The position numbers and the translations under genes are program-made. Under the pieces are notes generated by a model. The model was given only the letters and a program-made list of their open reading frames with translations. It was not told where the DNA came from and did no database searches. Shown here one piece after another: positions 26,169 through 34,425 of a stretch of 45,787 nt of DNA (the first letter of the stretch is position 1; every line of letters starts with the position of its first letter). This DNA is from an uncultured Opitutaceae bacterium (GTDB taxonomy: Bacteria > Verrucomicrobiota > Verrucomicrobiia > Opitutales > Opitutaceae): positions 1 through 45,787 of the forward strand of contig CAITBM010000118.1 of assembly GCA_903890485.1 (NCBI GenBank), written 5' to 3'.

Positions 26169-27053
26169 GTGCCCGACAAAAAGCCAATCCTGATGCTGGG
26201 ACTGCCCAAGGGCAGTCTCGAAGAGTCCACCCGCAGCCTTTTTGCAAAGGCGGGATGGAAGATCACCACCAATTCGAGGTCCTACCGGCCCTCGATCGAC
26301 GACCCCGAGCTCGACGGCCGGTTCGTCCGCGCCCAGGAGGTGAGCCGCTACGTGGAGCACGGGTTCTTCGACTGCGGGCTCACCGGCCTGGACTGGATCC
26401 AGGAGAACGCCTCCGACGTGGTCGAGGTGTGCGACCTGATCTACAGCCGGGCCTCGACGCTCAAGTCGCGCTGGGTGCTCTGCGTGGCCGAGGACTCCCC
26501 GGTCAAGAGGCCCGAGGACCTGGCCGGCAAGCGCGTCGCCACCGAGCTCGTGCAGACCGTGAAGCGCTATTTCGCAACCCGGGGGATCGCCGCCGAGGTC
26601 GAGTTCTCCTGGGGCGCGACGGAGGTCAAGGTGCCCGACCTGGTGGACGCGATCGTGGACATCACCGAGACCGGCTCCTCGATCCGGGCCAACAAGCTAA
26701 GGATCGTCGACACGCTGCTTGAGACCAACACGAAGCTGATCGCCAACAAGAAGGCCTGGGCCGACCCGGTGAAGCGCAAGAAGATCGAGACGATCGCCCT
26801 CCTCGTGAAGGGCGCCCTCGAGGCCGAGTCGAAGGTGGGGCTCAAGATGAACGCCCCGAGGACCGCGGTCGCCGCGATCATCAAGGCGGTGCCCTCCCTC
26901 AGGGACCCGACGGTCTCGCCCCTCAACAACCCGGACTGGGTGGCCCTGGAGACGATCATCGACGAGAGCGTCGTGCGGGAGATCCTGCCGCAGCTCAAGG
27001 CCCTCGGTGCCGAGGGCATCGTCGAGTACCCGCTCAACAAGGTCATTTACTAG
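26169..27053 (+). CDS. hisG: ATP phosphoribosyltransferase HisG, long form
   Basis: HisG, 294 residues from a GTG at 26169 (ATG at 26193 is an alternative), performs the first and feedback-controlled step of histidine synthesis: ATP plus PRPP to phosphoribosyl-ATP. The start [11 protein letters not shown], the [14 protein letters not shown] segment and the PRPP-loop region [18 protein letters not shown] are typical. A C-terminal HisG_C domain (from about residue 225: [20 protein letters not shown] and [14 protein letters not shown]) marks the long, hexameric form that binds histidine and needs no HisZ. No other his gene is nearby; instead aguB and aguA follow closely. The gene is divergent from the broken response regulator. 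Confidence 0.93.
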   Translation: MPDKKPILMLGLPKGSLEESTRSLFAKAGWKITTNSRSYRPSIDDPELDGRFVRAQEVSRYVEHGFFDCGLTGLDWIQENASDVVEVCDLIYSRASTLKSRWVLCVAEDSPVKRPEDLAGKRVATELVQTVKRYFATRGIAAEVEFSWGATEVKVPDLVDAIVDITETGSSIRANKLRIVDTLLETNTKLIANKKAWADPVKRKKIETIALLVKGALEAESKVGLKMNAPRTAVAAIIKAVPSLRDPTVSPLNNPDWVALETIIDESVVREILPQLKALGAEGIVEYPLNKVIY

Positions 27054-27057
27054 GGGG

Positions 27058-27936
27058 ATGGCCAAGGTCCACATCGGACTGCTTCAGCACGCCTGCACGG
27101 GGGAGCCCGCGGCCAACCTGAAGAAGACGCTCGCCCTGGCCGAGCGGGCCGCCGCGCGGGGCGCCAACATCATCTGCACGCAGGAGCTCTTTCAGACCCC
27201 GTACTTCTGCCAGAGCGAGGACTACCGGAACTTCGCGCTGGCCGAGACGATCCCCGGCCCCACGACCAAGGCCCTCGGAAGGTTCGCGAAGAAGCGGGGG
27301 GTGGTGGTCGTCGCCTCCCTCTTTGAAAAGCGGGCGAGCGGCCTCTACCACAACACGGCCGTCGTGATCGACGCCGACGGGAAGCTGCTCGGCATCTACC
27401 GGAAGATGCACATCCCGGACGACCCGCTCTACTACGAGAAGTTCTACTTCACGCCGGGGGACACGGGCTACAAGGCCTTCAAGACCCGGTTCGGGAGGAT
27501 AGGGGTCCTCGTCTGCTGGGACCAGTGGTATCCCGAGGCGGCCCGCCTGACGGCGCTCGCCGGGGCCGAGATCCTCTTCTACCCGACGGCGATCGGCTGG
27601 CATCCCAAGGAGAAGAAGAAGCTGGGCGCGCTCCAGCACGGCGCCTGGGAAACCGTCCAGAGGTCGCACGGGGTCGCCAACGGGTGCTTTGTCGCGGTCT
27701 GCAACCGGATCGGGCACGAGACGCCGGTCGGGGAACCCGGGATCGAGTTCTGGGGTCAGAGCTTTGTCGCCGGCACCTTCGGCGAGATCCTCGGCAAGGC
27801 GCCCGCCTCCTCCGAGGAGATCCTTGTAGTCCCCGTCGACCTGGACCAGGTCGACGACACCCGCACCCATTGGCCCTTCCTCAGAGACCGCCGGATCGAC
27901 ACCTACGCCGATTTGACCAAGCGCTTCCGCGACTAA
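27058..27936 (+). CDS. aguB: N-carbamoylputrescine amidohydrolase
   Basis: Nitrilase-superfamily enzyme, 292 residues from the ATG at 27058. The Glu-Lys-Cys triad is Glu43 (CTQELFQTPYF), Lys116 (GIYRKMHIPDD) and Cys153 (VLVCWDQWYPEAAR). The stretches YYEKFYFTPGDTGY and GWHPKEK are typical of AguB, which converts N-carbamoylputrescine to putrescine, CO2 and ammonia. The assignment is strengthened by the agmatine deiminase gene 15 bases downstream, which makes its substrate. It starts four bases after hisG. Confidence 0.93.
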   Translation: MAKVHIGLLQHACTGEPAANLKKTLALAERAAARGANIICTQELFQTPYFCQSEDYRNFALAETIPGPTTKALGRFAKKRGVVVVASLFEKRASGLYHNTAVVIDADGKLLGIYRKMHIPDDPLYYEKFYFTPGDTGYKAFKTRFGRIGVLVCWDQWYPEAARLTALAGAEILFYPTAIGWHPKEKKKLGALQHGAWETVQRSHGVANGCFVAVCNRIGHETPVGEPGIEFWGQSFVAGTFGEILGKAPASSEEILVVPVDLDQVDDTRTHWPFLRDRRIDTYADLTKRFRD

Positions 27937-27951
27937 GGAGCCGACCCACCT

Positions 27952-29007
27952 ATGTCCGCCACGACCCAGACCCCTTCCGCCCTTGGATTCAGGATGCCCG
28001 CCGAATGGGAGCCGCAGGAGGCCGTTTGGCTGTCCTGGCCGCACCGGCTGGCGACCTGGCCCAAGCACTTCAAGCCGATCCCGGCCAAGTTCGCCGAGAT
28101 CGCCGCCCGGGTGAGCGAGCGGGAGAAGGTCCGGATCAACGTGGAGCCCGGGGTCGAGAAGAAGGTGGCCGCCCTGGTCGCACGGGCCGGGGCCGCGATG
28201 GAGAATGTCGAACTCTTCGCCCACCCGACCAACGACGCCTGGTGCCGCGACCACGGCCCCATCTTCGTCAAGAACGACAAGACGGGCGAGGTTGCCGTGA
28301 CCGACTGGGAGTACAACGCCTGGGGCGGGAAGTACCCGCACCACGACGCTGACAACCGGATCCCCGCGCGGGTGGCCAAGGCCCTTGGGATGCGCCGGTT
28401 CCAGGCGGGGATCATCCTGGAGGGGGGCTCGATCGACGTGAACGGGGCGGGGCTGCTCCTGACGACCGAGGCGTGCCTCCTGAACAAAAACCGCAACCCC
28501 GAGCTCTCCCGAAACGAGATCGAGGACCGGCTCCGGCGCTTCCTCGGCGCCACGACTGTCCACTGGCTTGGGGCGGGGATCGTGGGCGACGACACCGACG
28601 GGCACGTGGACGACCTGACGCGCTTCTTTAGCGAGACGGGCATCGTGACCTCGGTCGAGGGCAACCGGAAGGACGCCAACTATGCGGCGCTTCGCGAGAA
28701 CCACGAGCGCTTGAAGGGGCTCCGGACGCCCGAGGGCAAGAAGTTCAAGATCGTCCTTCTCCCGATGCCCGGCCCGGTGGGCCCCTCGAACCACCGCCTG
28801 CCGGCCAGCTACGCCAACTTCCTCATCCTGAACGGCGCGGTCCTCATGCCCACCTTCGGGCAGCCCCGGCGCGACCGCGAGGCGGCCGAGATCCTCTCCT
28901 CGTGCTTCAAGGGCCGGACGGTGGTCCCGATCGATTGCGCGGAATTGGTGTGGGGTCTGGGCACGCTCCACTGCATCTCCCAGCAACAGCCCGCCTCCTC
29001 CCCATGA
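27952..29007 (+). CDS. aguA: Agmatine deiminase
   Basis: Peptidyl-arginine-deiminase-fold enzyme, 351 residues, turning agmatine into N-carbamoylputrescine and ammonia. Typical signs are the opening GFRMPAEWEPQEAVWLSWPH, NDAWCRDHGP, LEGGSIDVNG, GDDTDGHVDDLTRF and the C-terminal nucleophile Cys341 in LGTLHCISQQQP. With aguB it forms the agmatine route to putrescine used in many bacteria without ornithine decarboxylase. Agmatine would come from arginine decarboxylase, not in the window. The stop codon overlaps the start of the following lipoprotein gene (ATGA). Confidence 0.95.
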   Translation: MSATTQTPSALGFRMPAEWEPQEAVWLSWPHRLATWPKHFKPIPAKFAEIAARVSEREKVRINVEPGVEKKVAALVARAGAAMENVELFAHPTNDAWCRDHGPIFVKNDKTGEVAVTDWEYNAWGGKYPHHDADNRIPARVAKALGMRRFQAGIILEGGSIDVNGAGLLLTTEACLLNKNRNPELSRNEIEDRLRRFLGATTVHWLGAGIVGDDTDGHVDDLTRFFSETGIVTSVEGNRKDANYAALRENHERLKGLRTPEGKKFKIVLLPMPGPVGPSNHRLPASYANFLILNGAVLMPTFGQPRRDREAAEILSSCFKGRTVVPIDCAELVWGLGTLHCISQQQPASSP

Positions 29008-29468
29008 AGCCCCTCGCCCTAGCGGCCACCCTCCTGGCCCTCGTCCTTTCGGGATGCCAGTCCGATGTCCCGGACAACTTCAAGATCGGCCTCGGGCCCC
29101 GCGAGGCGCCCCAGTCGAGGACCTACCCGGCCGACCAGAAGGCCACCTATAACGCAGCCCGAGCCGTCATCGGCCGGATGGGCTACCAGGTCGTGAAGGG
29201 TGGGGCGGCCCAGGGGGAGCTCACGGCCCTCAGCTCCGTGGCCCACGGTGACGGCCAGGGCGGCGGCCGCCAGATCTCCCTGCGCCTGAAGCTCACCCCC
29301 GGGGTCGACAACGGGACCGACATGGAGGTTTCCCTGACCGAAATCCTCGAGGCCGATTCCTCCGGTCAGCAGGGCCTCTCCACCCAGACCCCCCTCCTGG
29401 ACACCCCGCTCTACGAGAAGATCTTCAAGGACGTGCAGCAGGAACTGGCCGCCCCCCGGGTCCAGTAA
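29004..29468 (+). CDS. Small predicted lipoprotein
   Basis: A 154-residue protein from the ATG at 29004, overlapping the aguA stop. It has a signal peptide with a lipobox (ALVLSGC, Cys about residue 18), so it should be lipidated by Lgt and cut by LspA. The mature part contains RTYPADQKATYNAARAVIGR and GRQISLRLKLTPG, a pattern seen in small periplasmic alpha/beta domains where a gene product predicts the effect of two residues pairing; I do not recognise a named family. Asp at +2 is not present (Gln-Ser follow the Cys), so outer-membrane sorting is plausible. Its place in a polyamine operon gives no clear hint. Confidence 0.75.
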   Translation: MKPLALAATLLALVLSGCQSDVPDNFKIGLGPREAPQSRTYPADQKATYNAARAVIGRMGYQVVKGGAAQGELTALSSVAHGDGQGGGRQISLRLKLTPGVDNGTDMEVSLTEILEADSSGQQGLSTQTPLLDTPLYEKIFKDVQQELAAPRVQ

Positions 29469-29753
29469 TTGCAGGTCCTTTGGCACAAATGGGTTAGGGA
29501 ATTATGCCGCTTGCGCCTCCGTGGGCGGGGGCGCTGGGGCAACGATTTAGGGCAGAATGTGCTTGCCCGGGCGCCGTGCCGGATGGGAGTCTGACCGTTC
29601 GCGGCATGTTTATCGGTCAGACTGGCGTCGCCGCGATGCTCCCGCCGGTCTTTTTCCCACAGTTCAACCGTCAACCCGTGGCCCCCTAAAGGCCTAGCGA
29701 GGTGGCCGGGTTGCCCAAAGGAGCGGGCGCTTCGACCATCCGTATCCCTGATC
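29469..29753 (+). promoter_or_regulatory. rpsA leader region with a long-armed inverted repeat
   Basis: This 285-base gap precedes rpsA. A possible promoter is TTGGCA (29480-29485), 17 bases, TATGCC (29503-29508). Further on AGTCTGACCG (29588-29597) and CGGTCAGACT (29614-29623) form a perfect 10-bp stem with a 16-base loop, about 130 bases before the ATG. A T-run (TTTTT near 29651) follows at some distance. The structure may regulate S1 synthesis or be an operator. The small open frame at 29504-29689 is not convincing as a gene. Confidence 0.5.
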
Positions 29754-31427
29754 ATGAGTTCATTAATGCAAGAGCTGCTCGCTCAATCCTCCTTCGACAA
29801 GCTCAAGGAGGGCGCAATCGTCCCCGGCACCATCACCGAAGTCCGCCAGAACGAGGTCGTCGTCGACATCGGCGGCAAGTCCGAGGGAGTCATCCCCGCC
29901 AACGAATTTATCGACATCGGCGACCTGCAGATCGGATCCACGATCGAGGTTCTGGTCGAGAAGCTCGAGGACCGCGACGGAAGCCCGATCCTGTCCTTCG
30001 ACAAGGCCGAGCAGAAGAAGAACTGGGACAACATCCTCACCAAGTTTCCCGAGGGCTCGGTCGCCACGGGCCGCGTCAAGGCCAAGGTCAAGGGCGGCCT
30101 GATCATCTCGATCGGCGTCGACGCCTTCATGCCGGCCTCGCACATCGACGTGCAGCCCCCGAAGAACCTGGACCAGTACGTGGGCCAGACCTACGACTTC
30201 AAGGTCCTCAAGATCAATCTCGAGAGGAAGAACATCGTCCTCTCCCGGCGCGAGCTGATCGAGCAGCAGCGCACCGACAAGCGCCGCGCGCTCCTGGACT
30301 CGATCCAGCCCGGCCAGTTCCGCAAGGGCGTGGTGAAGAACATCACGGACTTCGGCGCCTTCATCGACCTGGACGGCATGGACGGCCTCCTCCACATCAC
30401 CGACATGAGCTGGGGCCGCATCTCGCACCCGAGCGAGATGTTGAAGCAGGGCGAGGAGATCGAGGTCATGATCATCGAGGTGAACCGCGAGAAAGAGCGC
30501 GTTTCCCTGGGCCTGAAGCAGACCACCAAGAACCCCTGGGACGAGATCGACCGGAAGTTCCCGGTCGGCGCCAAGGTCCGCGGCAAGGTCGTGAACCTGG
30601 TTCCCTACGGCGCCTTCGTCGAGATCGAGCCGGGCGTCGAGGGCCTGGTCCACATCACCGAGATGTCCTGGACCAAGCGCATCACCAAGCCCTCCGAGCT
30701 GCTCAAGGTCGGCCAGGAACTGGACGCGGTCGTTCTCGGCATCCAGAAGGAGGAGCAGAAGATCTCCCTCGGCCTGCGCCAATTGGAGCCCAATCCCTGG
30801 GACATGGTCCGCCACAACTACCCGATCGGGGCGCGTGTCCGCGGCAAGGTCCGCAACATGACCACCTACGGGGCCTTCATCGAGCTCGAGGAAGGCATCG
30901 ACGGCATGGTGCACGTCTCCGACATGAGCTGGACCCGCAAGGTCAACCACCCGTCCGAGGTCCTGAAGAAGGGCGACGAGGTTGACGCCATCGTGCTCGA
31001 CATCGATCCCCAGCAGCAGCGCATCTCGCTCGGCATGAAGCAGCTCGCCACCGACCCGTGGAGCGACATCGACGCCTTCTTCAAGATCGGCGACGTCGTC
31101 GAGGGAACCGTCACCAAGGTGACCTCCTTTGGCGCCTTCGTGGAGCTGAAGGACGGCATCGACGGCCTGGTCCACATCTCGCAGATCAGCGAGGAGCGGA
31201 TCGACAAGGTGAAGGACATCCTCAAGCCCGAGCAGAAGGTCACCGCGCGCGTCATCAAGATCGACCGCGAGGAGCGCCGGCTCGGCCTTTCGATCAAGGC
31301 TGCCAACTACAGCCCCGACCAGCTGGCCGCGGAGACGGCCTCCTACGAGGCCCTGAACCGCAGCGCCAACAACGACATGATGAACCTCGGCGACATCCTG
31401 GACGAGGCCAGCAAGAAGGGCGAGTAA
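29754..31427 (+). CDS. rpsA: 30S ribosomal protein S1
   Basis: Ribosomal protein S1, 557 residues (E. coli 557) with six S1 (OB-fold) repeats at about 20-86, 103-168, 188-257, 274-343, 360-430 and 447-515. Repeats 3-6 carry the strong GAF(V/I)(D/E)(L/I).G(V/I)(D/E)GL(V/L)H(I/V) consensus; repeats 1 and 2 are diverged as in all S1 proteins, where they bind the ribosome. S1 helps structured and Shine-Dalgarno-poor mRNAs onto the 30S subunit, which matters here because many starts in this window lack a good ribosome binding site. Confidence 0.97.
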   Translation: MSSLMQELLAQSSFDKLKEGAIVPGTITEVRQNEVVVDIGGKSEGVIPANEFIDIGDLQIGSTIEVLVEKLEDRDGSPILSFDKAEQKKNWDNILTKFPEGSVATGRVKAKVKGGLIISIGVDAFMPASHIDVQPPKNLDQYVGQTYDFKVLKINLERKNIVLSRRELIEQQRTDKRRALLDSIQPGQFRKGVVKNITDFGAFIDLDGMDGLLHITDMSWGRISHPSEMLKQGEEIEVMIIEVNREKERVSLGLKQTTKNPWDEIDRKFPVGAKVRGKVVNLVPYGAFVEIEPGVEGLVHITEMSWTKRITKPSELLKVGQELDAVVLGIQKEEQKISLGLRQLEPNPWDMVRHNYPIGARVRGKVRNMTTYGAFIELEEGIDGMVHVSDMSWTRKVNHPSEVLKKGDEVDAIVLDIDPQQQRISLGMKQLATDPWSDIDAFFKIGDVVEGTVTKVTSFGAFVELKDGIDGLVHISQISEERIDKVKDILKPEQKVTARVIKIDREERRLGLSIKAANYSPDQLAAETASYEALNRSANNDMMNLGDILDEASKKGE

Positions 31428-31438
31428 GCCCCAACGGC

Positions 31439-31456
31439 CCCCCGGGAAACCGGGGG
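31439..31456 (+). terminator. First of two tandem hairpins after rpsA
   Basis: CCCCCGG (31439-31445) pairs with CCGGGGG (31450-31456) around a GAAA loop, a GNRA-type tetraloop. It lacks its own T-run and may protect the rpsA 3' end, upstream of the main terminator. Confidence 0.55.
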
Positions 31457-31475
31457 ACCTTTCAAATCAAGGAGA

Positions 31476-31514
31476 GGCCGCCGGGCGAAGTCGCCCGGCG
31501 GCCTTTTCTGTTTT
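31476..31514 (+). terminator. Intrinsic terminator of rpsA
   Basis: A perfect 12-bp stem (31476-31487 with 31492-31503, starting GGCCGCCGGGCG) closes a 4-base loop and is followed by TTTTCTGTTTT. A strong bidirectional-looking but T-tailed plus-strand terminator. Confidence 0.9.
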
Positions 31515-31537
31515 CGGTGCGCGCGTCCCGCGGTAAC

Positions 31538-31574
31538 TTGACAGGTATCCGTACATGTACCAATATCTGTACAT
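31538..31574 (+). promoter_or_regulatory. yefM-yoeB promoter and TGTACA-type operator
   Basis: TTGACA (31538-31543) is 37 bases before the yefM ATG, with CAATAT (31561-31566) as a moderate -10. Between and after lie the palindrome GTACATGTAC (31551-31560) and TGTACA (31569-31574), the core known from the E. coli yefM-yoeB operator. Repression by YefM-YoeB is thus likely. Confidence 0.65.
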
Positions 31575-31838
31575 ATGAAGACAATCACCTACACTTCGGC
31601 CCGGGGCAACCTTGCCTCGACAATGGATCGGGTCTGCGAAGATCGGGCTCCCGTGACGATAACGCGCTCAGGCAAGGGTCAGGCGGTCGTCCTGCTTTCG
31701 CTCGAGGAGTATGAGCAGCTTGAAGAGACAGCCCATCTGCTCCGAAGCCCAACCAACGCCCGGAGGCTTATGTCCGCAATCGAGAGCCTGGCAAAGGGCA
31801 AAGGACGGGAGCAGAAGATCAACCTCGCGGCGCCATGA
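31575..31838 (+). CDS. yefM: YefM (Phd/YefM) antitoxin
   Basis: An 87-residue Phd/YefM antitoxin. The N-terminal DNA-binding part [20 protein letters not shown] and the [20 protein letters not shown] strand region are typical, as is the C-terminal arm with [17 protein letters not shown] that wraps YoeB. It neutralises the toxin and represses the operon. The ATG has no ribosome binding site before it, and the -35 box is so close that the mRNA may begin at or just before the ATG. The toxin gene overlaps its stop (ATGA). Confidence 0.94.
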   Translation: MKTITYTSARGNLASTMDRVCEDRAPVTITRSGKGQAVVLLSLEEYEQLEETAHLLRSPTNARRLMSAIESLAKGKGREQKINLAAP

Positions 31839-32089
31839 GACTCATCTTCGCGCCAGAGGCGTGGGAGGACTACCTGCACTGGCAAGAGACCGACAAGCAA
31901 GCAGTCCGCCGCATACATCTGCTGATAAAGGACGCGCAGCGAAGTCCCTTCTCTGGCCTCGGTAAACCGGAACCACTCCGGTATGCGCTTACCGGGTTCT
32001 GGTCGCGGCGAATTACGGAGGAGCACCGCATGGTTTACCGGGTCGAGAAGGGCGACCTCTTGATTGCGCAGCTTCGGTATCACTACTGA
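31835..32089 (+). CDS. yoeB: YoeB toxin, ribosome-dependent mRNA interferase
   Basis: An 84-residue YoeB, the same length as the E. coli protein. The catalytic residues line up exactly: Glu46 (KPEPL), Arg65 (EEHRMVYRV), His83 and Tyr84 at the C-terminus (LRYHY). YoeB binds the 50S/70S ribosome and cuts mRNA in the A site, halting translation. All key residues are intact, so the toxin should be active when YefM is degraded. It overlaps yefM by four bases. Confidence 0.95.
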   Translation: MRLIFAPEAWEDYLHWQETDKQAVRRIHLLIKDAQRSPFSGLGKPEPLRYALTGFWSRRITEEHRMVYRVEKGDLLIAQLRYHY

Positions 32090-32210
32090 TGGAACGCCTC
32101 GGAGCTTCACCCCGAAAGTTACAGACCTTAAACCTGCTGCGCGGACCCTGGCATTCATTCCCTTTGGGTCGGTTTCAAAAAACGGCGGTGCGTTGCTGCG
32201 CCTCGCTTAC

Positions 32211-33617
32211 ATGGTAACGCCCGACATCGATTTGTGTTTTCGCCTGCTGAAGCTCCCCCGGGGCTCGGACTTGGCTGCCGTTAAGCAGGCCTACCGGAAG
32301 AACCTCTACAAGTGCCACCCGGATCGCTTCCAGAACCAGCCGGAACTCCTCGCAGCCGCCGAGAGAAAGACCAAGCTCCTGGTCCAGGTCTACGGGACGC
32401 TCGAGAAGTGGTACCAGGACAACAGCGGGCGGGACCCCGGCTCGCCGTCCCCCTGGCAGGCCGAGGGACCGGGTTCGCAGGATGATACTGAGCCGGATTT
32501 TGATGACGAAGCCGGGGAGCCCCCGGGCGGCATCCCGCGATGGGTCCGCCCGCTGGGCGTGGCCGCCGCGGTCGCCAGCTTCGCGATCTTTGCCTGGAGT
32601 TTCCTGAGTGAACCCAAGGAGGCACGGCCTAAGGCGGGCTCAAGGCCGCCGGCAATCCCAACTCCTGCTCCCGCCGCCCCGCAGCCTCCCGCCGCTGCGG
32701 CGCCGGCGGCCGGTCCGCCGGGCGGGGCCTCTGCTGAGGTGACGGCGCTCACCGCCGAGCGCGACCGGGTCCGCGCCGAATGGATCCGGTCCTACCGGGA
32801 GGGATGGACCTCCATCCGGGCGGCAGCACGGAAGGAACTTGCCGAGGCCCAGGCGCAGTATGACCGCGACGTGACGGCCCAGGCCGCCGCGATCGACCAG
32901 GCGGACCGGGAGAGGGAGCGGCTCTTCACGCTCGCTGTCCGGGAGTCCGCGGCGAGGAAGGAAGCCTACGCGCAGGCGGCCCGGGCGGCCGAGGCGGCAG
33001 TTAAGCGCGACTACGAGCAGTGGCTCCGCTCAGAGGGGGTGGAGGCCGTCTCCCTGATCCAGAAGATCCGCGAGCGGGAGCATTCCCCGGTCGGCGTGTT
33101 TTCCTCGACGGAGGACCCCGCGAAAATCCTGGAGTTCTGGACGCCGGAGGAGGCGGGTAGCCCCGAGATCAATATCGCAGCAAAGACCGGGGTCACGGTG
33201 CGACAGCCGAACAGCCGCTTCTTTCCCCATTTCCGGACCAACATCTACCTCTATGAGCCGGAGGGCGGGGTTCTCGTGAGGATGATGGAAGCGATCGTGG
33301 ACCGGCGCGACCAACTCGAGCAAAAGACCAGTGCCCTGCGCCTGGGCGCCGAGTCGGAGATGCGGGGCTGGGACCAGCGCCATCCTCCGGTCCCGGAGCC
33401 GCTCCCGGAGAATTTTGCACGCGTCCTCGCCCAGAGGGAAAGCGCCGTCCAGCGCGTGACCCAGGCACGGGCGCGGATCGACAAGGCGGAGCTGGCGCTT
33501 AACCCCCAGGCGGCCGACCTGGCATTCAAGCAAAGCGACAAAGCCCGGGAACTTGCGGAGCGCATTTCGGCCGCTTCCCGCCCCACGCCCACGGGCGCGG
33601 CAGGTTCCCTGCACTAA
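32211..33617 (+). CDS. J-domain membrane protein of unknown function
   Basis: A 468-residue protein from the ATG at 32211. Residues 5-68 form a J domain: AYRKNLYKCHPDRF with the HPD tripeptide at 36-38, so it can stimulate an Hsp70 (DnaK). No G/F, zinc-finger or peptide-binding domain follows. Instead there is an acidic linker, one membrane helix (about 113-132), a Pro/Ala-rich linker (about 136-176) and a long charged region (about 177-300) of likely coiled-coil, then a 160-residue C-terminal part with no family I recognise. Topology would put the J domain in the cytosol and the rest in the periplasm. It lies between two toxin-antitoxin pairs; the 121-base gap upstream probably holds its promoter. 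Confidence 0.75.
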   Translation: MVTPDIDLCFRLLKLPRGSDLAAVKQAYRKNLYKCHPDRFQNQPELLAAAERKTKLLVQVYGTLEKWYQDNSGRDPGSPSPWQAEGPGSQDDTEPDFDDEAGEPPGGIPRWVRPLGVAAAVASFAIFAWSFLSEPKEARPKAGSRPPAIPTPAPAAPQPPAAAAPAAGPPGGASAEVTALTAERDRVRAEWIRSYREGWTSIRAAARKELAEAQAQYDRDVTAQAAAIDQADRERERLFTLAVRESAARKEAYAQAARAAEAAVKRDYEQWLRSEGVEAVSLIQKIREREHSPVGVFSSTEDPAKILEFWTPEEAGSPEINIAAKTGVTVRQPNSRFFPHFRTNIYLYEPEGGVLVRMMEAIVDRRDQLEQKTSALRLGAESEMRGWDQRHPPVPEPLPENFARVLAQRESAVQRVTQARARIDKAELALNPQAADLAFKQSDKARELAERISAASRPTPTGAAGSLH

Positions 33618-33657
33618 GCCGACGGAAATTGCGCATGGGCGATCGTGTCAGACCCAA

Positions 33658-34062
33658 TCAGGCCGGGATCAAAAAGGCGCCCGGGATTGCCGTATCGAGC
33701 GTTGCGAGCTTGGCTCCGTGGATGTCGGCAAGCGCCAGCAGGTGGGCATCGGTCGTGCGAGTGGCACCGGTGCACCAGGTGGGGAGCGCCGTCGCGCTCA
33801 GGTCGTCGTTTTGGAAGGCGTGGGCTTTGCCCAGGTGAGCCAGCATTCCCTCAAGAGCGGAGCACGCATCCTTGACGGAAACCGTTCCTGCCCCCTGGTG
33901 CACGGAAACACGTACGAATCCCAGTTCCGGAATTGGAGACGAAAGGAAAACCGTATCCCGAAGGCCGCGTTCGCGGGCCAGCCATCGTGCGACGCGCTCG
34001 TGATCGGCGTGATCCTTCCATCCCCAGGCCACCAGTACGTTGACATCGAGCAGGTATTTCAT
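33658..34062 (-). CDS. VapC-type toxin, PIN domain
   Basis: A 134-residue PIN-domain ribonuclease toxin. Acidic active-site residues: Asp6 (LLDVNVLVAW), Glu in PIPELGFVRVS, Asp in TTDAHLLALA and Asp in LATLDTAIPG. The FVRVS and DAHLLALA stretches place it in the subgroup often called TA-system VapC, distinct from the other two PIN toxins of this window. The start overlaps the stop of the antitoxin gene (ATGA). The 40 bases to its left are shared with the convergent J-domain gene and hold no clear terminator. Confidence 0.88.
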   Translation of the reverse strand: MKYLLDVNVLVAWGWKDHADHERVARWLARERGLRDTVFLSSPIPELGFVRVSVHQGAGTVSVKDACSALEGMLAHLGKAHAFQNDDLSATALPTWCTGATRTTDAHLLALADIHGAKLATLDTAIPGAFLIPA

Positions 34063-34301
34063 GGGAAGTCGGCGAGGATCTCCCTAACCGCTTCGGTTGT
34101 CAGGGGCCGGGCACCGGGGGAAGAGGAGAAGATGGTGGCTCCGGTATGGGCACAGCAAACGGAGCGCACTTTTCCGACGGGTTTTCCGCTGCTGAGGGCA
34201 CGTCCCCGGAGATACTCGGAGAGCGTTGCTTTCTGCCCTTTGGCCTGGGCGCGTATGCGCACGGCCTCATCCTGGGTGACTTTGAAGGTTAACGTCGGCA
34301 T
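34059..34301 (-). CDS. VapB-type ribbon-helix-helix antitoxin
   Basis: An 80-residue protein directly upstream of the PIN toxin. The beginning MPTLTFKVTQDEAVRIRAQA then KGQKATLSEYLRGRAL looks like a ribbon-helix-helix (MetJ/Arc) DNA-binding fold; the C-terminal 30 residues would wrap the toxin. Identification rests mostly on the gene pair and the N-terminal pattern. A 19-base palindrome touches its start codon, consistent with autorepression. Confidence 0.8.
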   Translation of the reverse strand: MPTLTFKVTQDEAVRIRAQAKGQKATLSEYLRGRALSSGKPVGKVRSVCCAHTGATIFSSSPGARPLTTEAVREILADFP

Positions 34302-34335
34302 GGTATTACGGTAATACCAGACCGGGCCTTATCAA
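34301..34335 (-). promoter_or_regulatory. Operator palindrome and -35-like box of the second vapBC
   Basis: TGGTATTAC-C-GTAATACCA on the minus strand (34301-34319) is a perfect palindrome with 9-base arms whose last base is the A of the antitoxin ATG. A -35-like TTGATA lies at 34335-34330, 34 bases before the ATG. There is no room for a ribosome binding site. Autoregulation is inferred. Confidence 0.65.
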
Positions 34336-34365
34336 GTCCGAAGTTCCTGGCGTCCGTTCTCGCGC

Positions 34366-34396
34366 AACAAAAAGCCCCGCGGGTTCGCCGCGGGGC
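34366..34396 (-). terminator. Intrinsic terminator of the sigma factor gene
   Basis: On the minus strand a 9-bp stem GCCCCGCGG/CCGCGGGGC (34396-34388 with 34382-34374) with a 5-base loop is followed by TTTTTGTTG. It ends the sigma gene transcript 30 bases after the stop codon. Confidence 0.88.
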
Positions 34397-34425
34397 AGGG
34401 GATTGTCGGGGGGAAACCGGGGCGT

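Noticed and set aside
29504-29689. 61-codon frame in the rpsA leader
   Set aside because: No domain, no ribosome binding site, and it crosses the perfect inverted repeat.
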